A stretch of DNA of 9,771 nucleotides from assembly GCA_031428675.1 (NCBI GenBank), contig JANOYC010000067.1, positions 1 through 9,771 of the forward strand. The letters are read 5' to 3'. Shown in pieces: positions 1 through 4,969 of this stretch. The number at the start of each line of letters is the position of its first letter. Position 1 is the stretch's first letter. The notes under the pieces are model-generated. The model was given only the letters and a program-made list of their open reading frames with translations, did no database searches and had not been told where the DNA came from. Source of the DNA: JANOYC01 sp031428675 (GTDB lineage: Bacteria > Actinomycetota > Actinomycetes > Actinomycetales > Microbacteriaceae). The position numbers and the translations under genes are program-made.

Positions 1-1
1 G

Positions 2-202
2 CGCGCGTTCTCGGCGCTTGTCGTGAACGCCGATCTTGGCGAAGTGAGCCGAGTGAGCAGCAGAGTCGCGATCATGCACCGCGGTATCATCGTCGGCATT
101 GGCGATCTCGAGCACGTGCTCGCGAATCCGACGCACCCCTATGTTGCTGGCCTCGCGCATTCGCTCGACTACCTCGGGGAGGAACAAAATGCCCACAACT
201 AA
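2..202 (+). CDS. ABC transporter ATP-binding protein, C-terminal fragment (oligopeptide/dipeptide/nickel type)
   Basis: This is the last 66 codons of a gene that begins before the window, read in frame 2 and ending at TAA 200-202. The visible part runs from the H-loop region (ALVVNADLGEV) through the beta-strand and turn RVAIMHRGIIVGIG to NPTHPYVAGLAHSL, the Oligo_HPY-type tail of peptide and nickel importer ATPases. Such proteins hydrolyse ATP on the cytoplasmic face of a peptide or metal importer. Where family members have S/T-H-D in the H-loop, this one reads N-A-D, so the switch histidine is replaced by alanine (codon 29-31). That may mark a degenerate nucleotide site, or the gene may depend on a second, intact ATPase domain upstream. 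Its end overlaps the next gene by 14 bases. The family is clear; the substrate is not determinable. Confidence 0.85.
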   Translation, partial: RAFSALVVNADLGEVSRVSSRVAIMHRGIIVGIGDLEHVLANPTHPYVAGLAHSLDYLGEEQNAHN

Positions 203-539
203 AGGCACCGTCGCCTTCATCGAGGATCAACTTACCGACCTCCGTGTGCGAACCGCCGCCATGTTTGGCGAGTACGGCATCTATTGCGACAACAAGATCG
301 TCGGCCTCATTTGCGACGATTCGCTCTTCATTAAGCCCAGCGCCGTCGACCCCAGCCTGCTGGAGGGCACGACGCTCGCCCCGCCGTATCCAGGCGCGAA
401 GAACTACCACTGCGTTCCCGGCGACCTGCTCGACAACCGCGAATGGTTGCGTGCGGCAATAAGCGCGACAGCGGATGCCCTCCCCGCACCGACCCCGAAG
501 AAGCCGAAGTCGCGCGGCGCAGGCGGTGGTGGCGTGTGA
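189..539 (+). CDS. TfoX/Sxy N-terminal domain protein
   Basis: A 116-residue cytoplasmic protein with the TfoX_N signature: RTAAMFGEYGIYCDNKIVGLI at residues 21-41, then DDSLFIKP at 43-50 and the PPYPGAKNYHCVPGDLL stretch. It has only the N-terminal domain; proteobacterial Sxy/TfoX competence regulators carry a second, C-terminal domain that is absent here. The tail (about 100-116) is low-complexity, with Pro, Lys and a run of glycines. Start choice: ATG 189 is preceded by GGGGAGGA at 176-183 with 5 bases of spacing, an excellent ribosome site lying inside the ABC gene; an upstream in-frame ATG at 99 has no such site. It overlaps the ABC gene by 14 bases and the dehydrogenase GTG by 4, indicating translational coupling. 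Single-domain actinobacterial members have no established role, so a competence function should not be assumed. Confidence 0.85.
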   Translation: MPTTKGTVAFIEDQLTDLRVRTAAMFGEYGIYCDNKIVGLICDDSLFIKPSAVDPSLLEGTTLAPPYPGAKNYHCVPGDLLDNREWLRAAISATADALPAPTPKKPKSRGAGGGGV

Positions 540-1528
540 CTCGTAGCGCGTTGGGGCAGCACAAGGATCCAACGGCTCCCGTAGAACTGCCGCGCGAGAG
601 CCGGCCCGCGTCGGGCTCGATCGCGATCTATCCCGAGCCGGTCGGCGCGTTTGTGACCGCGATTGAGTCGGGCGGCGGCACTGTCGCCGCGCTCTCCGAC
701 GAGACTCGTGGGCTCGTGTGGCTCGGCGGCTCGGGGGCGGAGCTCGCTCAGGTGCTTGACGCGCATCCGCTCATCTCATGGGTACAGTTGCCTCTCGCGG
801 GTGTGGAGTCATTCGCTCCCGCGTTCGCGCGCGGCGACCGGCAGCCGGTGTGGACGAGCGCGAAGGGCGCATTCGCCGAGCCCGTCGCCGAGCATGCTCT
901 CGCGCTCTTGCTCGCGGTGCTCCGGCAGCTTCCCGAGAAGGCGCGATCGAAGACGTGGGCGGTTCCGCGGCAAGGGATCTCGCTCTACGGGCTCAACGTC
1001 GTGATCGTCGGCGCAGGGGGAATCGCAATCGAGCTCGTGCGCTTGCTTGAGCCATTCGAGGTGTCGGTCACGATCGTTCGCAGGACGGCCGAGGATGTGC
1101 CCGGAGCGACAAGAACCGTGACGGCGGATCGCTTGCTCGACGTGCTGCCCGGTGCAGACGCTGTGATTCTTGCGGCTGCCGCGACTGAGTCCACTGCGTC
1201 GCTCATTGGTGCGACCGAGCTAGCGGCGATGAAGCCGACTGCGGCGCTCGTCAACATCGCGCGTGGCAGTCTCGTCGATCAGGATGCGCTCGTGGTGGCG
1301 CTCGACTCTGGCCACTTGTGGGGGGCAGCACTCGACGTCACAGTTCCCGAGCCGCTTGCGGATTCGCATCCGCTGTGGAGCACAGCGCGCTGCATCATTA
1401 CTTCGCACACGGCCGATACAGACGAAATGGTCGAGCCCTTGCTCGCTGCGCGCGTGCAAGCGAACGTCGAAGCGTTTCTCGAGAGCGGTCGATTCGTCGG
1501 CCTCGTCGATCCAGAGGCGGGCTACTAG
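536..1528 (+). CDS. D-isomer specific 2-hydroxyacid dehydrogenase family protein
   Basis: A 330-residue NAD(P)-dependent oxidoreductase that would interconvert a 2-keto acid and a D-2-hydroxy acid in the cytoplasm. The nucleotide-binding loop is VIVGAGGIA (G159-x-G161-G162). The catalytic set is complete: Arg243 in NIARGSLVD, Glu272 in VPEPL and His291 in ITSHTAD. The strand after the dinucleotide loop ends in VTIVRRTAED, with two arginines where NAD-preferring relatives usually have Asp, which suggests NADPH use (inference, as in GhrA/GRHPR-like enzymes). Start: GTG 536 overlaps the TfoX stop as GTGA, and the fold begins soon after. The in-frame ATG at 443 would add 31 residues of arginine-rich sequence lying entirely within the TfoX gene, so I reject it. 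Substrate unknown; phosphoglycerate, glyoxylate and hydroxypyruvate are family possibilities. Confidence 0.88.
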   Translation: MTRSALGQHKDPTAPVELPRESRPASGSIAIYPEPVGAFVTAIESGGGTVAALSDETRGLVWLGGSGAELAQVLDAHPLISWVQLPLAGVESFAPAFARGDRQPVWTSAKGAFAEPVAEHALALLLAVLRQLPEKARSKTWAVPRQGISLYGLNVVIVGAGGIAIELVRLLEPFEVSVTIVRRTAEDVPGATRTVTADRLLDVLPGADAVILAAAATESTASLIGATELAAMKPTAALVNIARGSLVDQDALVVALDSGHLWGAALDVTVPEPLADSHPLWSTARCIITSHTADTDEMVEPLLAARVQANVEAFLESGRFVGLVDPEAGY

Positions 1529-1601
1529 TGGCGCGCGAGTGGTGGGTCACCAACTACGATTGCGTCGCCAACTTATCTGCTCGCGGCCGTCTAGGCGGTT
1601 T

Positions 1602-1628
1602 TTGAGTCCGCCGATCCTTTGGTAAAGT
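1602..1628 (+). promoter_or_regulatory. Putative promoter of tRNA-Asn
   Basis: TAAAGT at 1623-1628 matches the actinobacterial TAnnnT -10 pattern. A TTGAGT at 1602-1607 could be the -35, though the 15-bp spacer is short. Transcription would begin near 1635, about 13 bases before the mature tRNA 5' end. The short T-run at 1599-1603 just upstream follows only a weak 3-bp hairpin, so I do not call a terminator for the dehydrogenase. Confidence 0.45.
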
Positions 1629-1647
1629 AGGCAAGCTGAAAATGCAT

Positions 1648-1720
1648 TCCTCGATAGCTCAATTGGCAGAGCAATCGGCTGTTAACCGATAGGTTCTTGG
1701 TTCGAGTCCAAGTCGGGGAG
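1648..1720 (+). tRNA. tRNA-Asn(GTT)
   Basis: A 73-base cloverleaf. Acceptor TCCTCGA (1648-1654) pairs with TCGGGGA (1713-1719) with one G-U pair; the discriminator is G1720. The anticodon stem ATCGG/CCGAT encloses loop CTGTTAA with anticodon GTT at 1681-1683, reading AAC/AAU. The T arm carries TTGG-TTCGAGT-CCAA. The CCA end is not encoded (CTA follows), so it must be added by the nucleotidyltransferase. Confidence 0.97.
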
Positions 1721-1722
1721 CT

Positions 1723-1760
1723 AAATCGCCTGAGGGGCTCCACCCCATCAGGCGATTTTT
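1723..1760 (+). terminator. Rho-independent terminator of tRNA-Asn
   Basis: An 11-bp perfect stem (AAATCGCCTGA 1723-1733 with TCAGGCGATTT 1748-1758) continues after a single bulged A into GGGG/CCCC around a CTCCA loop, and is followed by T's to 1760. It begins two bases after the mature tRNA. On the opposite strand it has only three T's, so it may also stop deformylase transcripts weakly. Confidence 0.9.
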
Positions 1761-1798
1761 CATTGCGTCCTGCGGCGACCGCAACGAGGTGCACGAGT

Positions 1799-1819
1799 CG
1801 GTCTCGAGGGTTGAGACCG
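1799..1819 (-). terminator. Possible 3' hairpin of the deformylase gene
   Basis: CGGTCTC (1799-1805) pairs perfectly with GAGACCG (1813-1819) around a 7-base loop, 24 bases past the deformylase stop. There is no T-run after it on the minus strand, so it may be only an RNA end-protecting hairpin. Confidence 0.3.
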
Positions 1820-1842
1820 TATGGCTGACCCCGTACAGGCGC

Positions 1843-2409
1843 TCAGTCGTCGAGGTGATCGCGCCCGGGCATCCAGCGGAGGCCAGGCACACCCCAGTTC
1901 TTCTTGCGGATGACCTTCGCGATCGACTTCGAATACGGATACTCGAGTCGGTCGGCATACAGCACGCCGTCGAGGTGGTCGTTCTCGTGTTGGAAAATTC
2001 GTGCGAGCCAGCCTCCGGCCGCGATCTCGAACGGAGCTCCGTCGAGGTCGAACGCCCGAAGGATCACACGCTCGGCGCGGCGTAGCGGATGCCGTTCTCC
2101 CGGCACCGACAGGCAGCCTTCGATCTCGTCGTCTTCGTTCAGTTCGTCGATGGACAGCGGACTGAGCCACAACTCCGGATTGACCGCGACGCCCTCGAAA
2201 AGCGAGTCGTCATCGTCTCGCCACCGGTACACGAAAACGCGAAGCGGCACACCGACTTGCGGAGCGGCCAGGCCGACGCCGGGCGCCGCATCCATCGTCT
2301 CGATCATGTCGGCGACCAAGGTTCTTAGGGCCGCATCGAACTCGGAGACCGGCTGAGCGGGGGAGTGGAGCACCGGTTCTCCGGTAATGCAAATGGGCAG
2401 CACGGCCAT
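1843..2409 (-). CDS. def: Peptide deformylase
   Basis: A 188-residue metallo-hydrolase that removes the N-formyl group from nascent proteins at the ribosome exit. All three family motifs are present: GVGLAAPQ (44-51), EGCLS (97-101, metal ligand Cys99) and HENDH (141-145, ligands His141 and His145, catalytic Glu142). Length and the C-terminal RLEYP...AKVIRKKNWG tail fit actinobacterial type I enzymes. Start: ATG 2409 is the conventional choice, but the GGAGG ribosome site (2411-2415) lies only 1 base from it. The in-frame GTG two codons later (2401-2403) has 7-base spacing and may be the real start, giving a protein two residues shorter. The gene is divergent from the transporter and not next to fmt, so it may be an extra deformylase copy (inference). 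Confidence 0.95.
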   Translation of the reverse strand: MAVLPICITGEPVLHSPAQPVSEFDAALRTLVADMIETMDAAPGVGLAAPQVGVPLRVFVYRWRDDDDSLFEGVAVNPELWLSPLSIDELNEDDEIEGCLSVPGERHPLRRAERVILRAFDLDGAPFEIAAGGWLARIFQHENDHLDGVLYADRLEYPYSKSIAKVIRKKNWGVPGLRWMPGRDHLDD

Positions 2410-2438
2410 GCCTCCAGAGTATCCGGCGGGCGAGCGGG

Positions 2439-2445
2439 TAGATTA
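2439..2445. promoter_or_regulatory. Bidirectional -10 element between def and the DMT transporter
   Basis: TAGATTA reads as the -10 TAGATT on the plus strand and TAATCT on the minus strand. On plus, 7 bases separate it from GTG 2452, the geometry of a leaderless transcript. On minus, the start point would be near 2433, leaving a leader of about 24 bases containing the def GGAGG. No convincing -35 is visible on either side. Confidence 0.5.
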
Positions 2446-2451
2446 CGAGCC

Positions 2452-3369
2452 GTGATGCCAGACCTGACTTCGCTGACGGATCAATTCACTTTGACTCCGC
2501 TCCAAGCCGTCGGTATTCCGTTCGCGCTTGTCGGAGCGGTGCTGTTGTCGCTCGGCGCGCAGTTCCAGCACCGCGGTGTCGTGAAGGTGGAAGCTGCCTC
2601 AGCGAATCACGCCAAGGCGGGACTGACCAAATCGCAACTGCGAGCACTGCTGACCCGCCCGTCGTGGGTATTCGGCACCCTGTTCTTGGCGCTCGCGATC
2701 GTCTTCCAGCTGGTCAGCCTCAGTTTTGCGCCGCTCATCGTCGTGCAGCCGCTCGGCGCGATTGCGCTTGTGATCACGGCGATCGTCAACGCTCGAGTCA
2801 GCGGGGTGCGACTCGACAAACTGTCGATCAAGGCGATCACGTTCTGCGTCAGCGGCATCGCGATCTTCGTGACGGTCGCGGCGCTCACCGCCGTCGAGCG
2901 TCCGATCAATGAAACGCAGCTCATCACGGTGCTGGGTATTCTCGGCGTGGTCGGAGCGGTGCTGGGCACGGTCTTCGTGATCTATCGGCATCGGGCGCAA
3001 GCGATTTTCTACATTGTCGCGGCCGGCGTTCTATACGGTTTCGTGGCGACTCTTGCAAAAGTGGTCATCAACCGCATCGTTGCCGACAACTTCGAATGGC
3101 TGACAGTGGCGTGTATCGTCGCGCTCGTGCTGGCAACCATGCTCGGTGCCTACTTCGTTCAGACGGCCTACTCGTCTGGGCCGCCCGATCTCGTAATCGC
3201 CGGACTAACCGTCGTGGACCCGCTCGTTGCCGTGCTCATCGGCGTCATCGTGCTCGGCGAGGCGTCGCAGGCCCCGTGGTACGCGACGATAGTGTTCATC
3301 GGCGCTGGTGCACTCGCAACGTTCGGAGTGTTCCAACTGGCCAAACATCATCCTCAAGTGCATCGCTGA
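2452..3369 (+). CDS. DMT superfamily (EamA/NIPA-like) membrane transporter
   Basis: A 305-residue integral membrane protein with about nine hydrophobic helices, roughly at residues 20-37, 72-90, 93-112, 126-145, 157-178, 184-203, 216-237, 246-267 and 275-296. VVQPLGAIALVITAIV (97-112) and VVDPLVAVLIGVIVLGE (254-270) are the paired proline/glycine-rich helices typical of DMT transporters. The GAVLLSLGAQFQHRGV N-terminus (28-43) resembles NIPA-like proteins, some of which move Mg2+, but the substrate here is unknown. Start: GTG 2452 (or adjacent ATG 2455) has no ribosome site and lies 7 bases after TAGATT, so translation is probably leaderless. An in-frame ATG at 2365 would overlap def and add a hydrophilic, arginine-rich extension, so I reject it. 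Confidence 0.82.
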   Translation: MMPDLTSLTDQFTLTPLQAVGIPFALVGAVLLSLGAQFQHRGVVKVEAASANHAKAGLTKSQLRALLTRPSWVFGTLFLALAIVFQLVSLSFAPLIVVQPLGAIALVITAIVNARVSGVRLDKLSIKAITFCVSGIAIFVTVAALTAVERPINETQLITVLGILGVVGAVLGTVFVIYRHRAQAIFYIVAAGVLYGFVATLAKVVINRIVADNFEWLTVACIVALVLATMLGAYFVQTAYSSGPPDLVIAGLTVVDPLVAVLIGVIVLGEASQAPWYATIVFIGAGALATFGVFQLAKHHPQVHR

Positions 3370-3406
3370 GGTACCGTTGACCCACGATTTGTTACTCGTC
3401 CGAGGT

Positions 3407-3426
3407 GCTGGGGTCGTGCCCCCGGC
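3407..3426 (+). other. GC-rich hairpin in the transporter-glycosyltransferase gap
   Basis: GCTGGGG (3407-3413) pairs with CCCCGGC (3420-3426) using one T-G wobble around a 6-base loop. No T-run follows. It lies 10 bases before the AAGGGA ribosome site of the next gene, so it could be a weak terminator for the transporter or a leader structure affecting the TTG start. A TTGACC at 3377-3382 could be a -35 for the glycosyltransferase, but no good -10 follows. Confidence 0.35.
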
Positions 3427-3453
3427 GCACAACTGCAAGGGACACCCAGAAAC

Positions 3454-4758
3454 TTGAGCCCCGATCCAATCGAAACGGATTCGGATCCGAAGCCCCCGCT
3501 GACGATCCTCATCGGAGCCGACACCTTCGCCCCGGAGATCAATGGAGCAGCGGCGTTTGCCGCTCGTCTTGCCGCTGGTCTGGTCGAGCGTGGCCACAAC
3601 GTTCACGTTGTCGCGCCGGCCGCGAACAAGACATTTGGCACATGGACGGAAGTTCTTGAGGGCCAGCCGATGACGGTGCATCGCCTGAAGAGCGGGCGGT
3701 GGCACCCGCATCCCTGGTTGCGGTACGCGCTGCCCTGGGAGATCGAGAAGAACAGCGCGCGCATCCTCGACGAGGTAAAGCCCGATGTTGTGCACTTCCA
3801 GTCGCACATCATCGTCGGTCGCGGCCTCTCGAACCAGGCGATGAAGCGTGGTGTTCGCATCGTCGGAACCAACCACTTCATGCCCGAGAACATGCTGGAA
3901 TTCACGCTGCTGCCGAAGTTCGCACAACCGTTCGCGGTCAAGCTCGCCTGGAAGGCCGCGGCGCGTTCCTTCGGTCGCGCCGAAGCCGTGACGACACCGA
4001 CGAAGAAGGCGGCGGCGTTCCTCGAGCAGAACACCGGTCTCACGGGCGTGCACGCGATCAGCTGCGGCATCGACATGCACAAGTACACGCCCAACTTCGA
4101 CCCGCGCACCGAGAATCTCATCGTCTTCGTCGGGCGAGTCACGGGCGAGAAGCAGATCGACAAGCTCGTGCGTGCTTTTGCCACGCTGGATGCGTCGTTA
4201 AACGCACGACTGGAGATCGTCGGCGGCGGTGACCAGGAGAACCATCTCAAGTCGCTCGCATCACAGCTCGGCGTGCGCGACCGGGTGACCTTCGCGGGCT
4301 ACGTCACCGATGAATACCTGCGCAACGCGCTCACGCGCGCGACCGTATTCGCGATGCCGTCGATAGCCGAACTGCAGAGCATTGCGACCATGGAGGCGAT
4401 GGCTTCCGGCCTTCCGATTGTCGCGGCCGATGCGATGGCGCTTCCGCACCTCGTGCACCACGGTGAGAACGGCTATCTTTTTGAAGCGGGCAACGTGCCC
4501 GAGTTTGCCGCTCGCCTGACCGACATTCTCACCATGTCCGAAGATGACCTGCTCAATTTCAAACAGGAGAGTTTGCGCATCGTGGAAGCCCACGACATCC
4601 AGCGCACTCTGGCGACATTCGAGGCGTTGTACCGCGGTGAACTCGTGACCGATCCAGACCCAGACGACCTCCCGCCGAAGAAGACACTCGCCGAGCGTGC
4701 TGCCCAACTGCGAAGCCGCATCGCCAAGTCGGTCAAAGACGCGCGGGCTGAACAGTAG
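3454..4758 (+). CDS. GT4-family glycosyltransferase (GT-B fold)
   Basis: A 434-residue retaining glycosyltransferase, probably acting at the inner face of the membrane on a lipid or cell-wall glycan. The N-terminal Rossmann domain opens with LTILIGADTFAPEINGAA (16-33) and contains a conserved-looking His118 in VVHFQSH and GTNHFMPENM (138-147). The C-terminal donor domain has VGRVTGEKQID (226-236) with Arg228 and Lys233, the usual sugar-nucleotide phosphate contacts, and an exact E-x7-E motif, Glu306 to Glu314, in AELQSIATMEAMASGLP. The overall pattern is close to actinobacterial mannosyl- or glucosyltransferases of the PimB/MgtA kind, but donor and acceptor cannot be read from sequence. The tail from about 398 is hydrophilic and charged. 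Start: TTG 3454 is the only reasonable in-frame codon, with AAGGGA at 3437-3442 and a long 11-base spacing, suggesting modest translation. Confidence 0.88.
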   Translation: MSPDPIETDSDPKPPLTILIGADTFAPEINGAAAFAARLAAGLVERGHNVHVVAPAANKTFGTWTEVLEGQPMTVHRLKSGRWHPHPWLRYALPWEIEKNSARILDEVKPDVVHFQSHIIVGRGLSNQAMKRGVRIVGTNHFMPENMLEFTLLPKFAQPFAVKLAWKAAARSFGRAEAVTTPTKKAAAFLEQNTGLTGVHAISCGIDMHKYTPNFDPRTENLIVFVGRVTGEKQIDKLVRAFATLDASLNARLEIVGGGDQENHLKSLASQLGVRDRVTFAGYVTDEYLRNALTRATVFAMPSIAELQSIATMEAMASGLPIVAADAMALPHLVHHGENGYLFEAGNVPEFAARLTDILTMSEDDLLNFKQESLRIVEAHDIQRTLATFEALYRGELVTDPDPDDLPPKKTLAERAAQLRSRIAKSVKDARAEQ

Positions 4759-4841
4759 CGTCGCCGCGAGCCTGTATCGTGATCCCGTGGCCATCACGGT
4801 CACGACACCGGCATCGCCCCGCGTGGTTGCGACGTCGGTGC

Positions 4842-4915
4842 GGGGCGGTAGCTCAGCTGGTTAGAGCAGCGGACTCATAATCCGTCGGTCACGGGTTCAA
4901 GTCCCGTCCGCCCTA
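4842..4915 (+). tRNA. tRNA-Met(CAT), probably elongator
   Basis: A 74-base cloverleaf. Acceptor GGGGCGG (4842-4848) pairs with CCGCCCT (4908-4914), ending in a G1-U72 wobble; discriminator A4915. TA at positions 8-9, D stem GCTC/GAGC, anticodon loop CTCATAA with CAT at 4876-4878, T arm ACGGG-TTCAAGT-CCCGT. No encoded CCA. The G1-U72 pair argues against initiator tRNA, which instead has an unpaired 1-72 position and three G-C pairs in the anticodon stem. A tRNA-Ile2 with lysidine-modified CAT cannot be fully excluded. Confidence 0.93.
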
Positions 4916-4921
4916 CAAATT

Positions 4922-4956
4922 GTCAGGCTACCTTGGCTGTCTAAAGGCCGTCTGAC
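4922..4956. terminator. Hairpin between convergent tRNA-Met and the BTAD regulator
   Basis: GTCAGGC (4922-4928) pairs with GTCTGAC (4950-4956) with one G-T wobble, followed after a small internal loop by CCTT/AAGG (4931-4934 with 4944-4947). It lies in the 54-bp gap between two converging 3' ends. On the minus strand it is followed by AATTTGT, modestly T-rich; on the plus strand there is no T-run. Confidence 0.5.
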
Positions 4957-4969
4957 GCTGCGGCCGAGG

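Noticed and set aside
443..535. ATG 443 as the start of the hydroxyacid dehydrogenase
   Set aside because: Adds 31 Arg-rich residues wholly overlapping the TfoX gene; GTG 536 gives the normal family length and a GTGA overlap.
1789..2085. 98-codon plus-strand frame opposite deformylase
   Set aside because: Antisense to a gene with all three deformylase motifs; no own ribosome site or domain.
2365..2451. ATG 2365 as the start of the DMT transporter
   Set aside because: Would overlap the deformylase 5' end and add a hydrophilic Arg/Gly-rich leader; the -10 to GTG 2452 spacing supports the shorter form.
3205..4080. 291-codon minus-strand frame across the transporter end and glycosyltransferase
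   Set aside because: Crosses two well-supported plus-strand genes and their gap, with no recognisable motif and His/Arg-rich composition.
4896..4920. Attachment site in the 3' end of tRNA-Met
   Set aside because: No second copy of the tRNA 3' sequence and no integrase are visible in the window.
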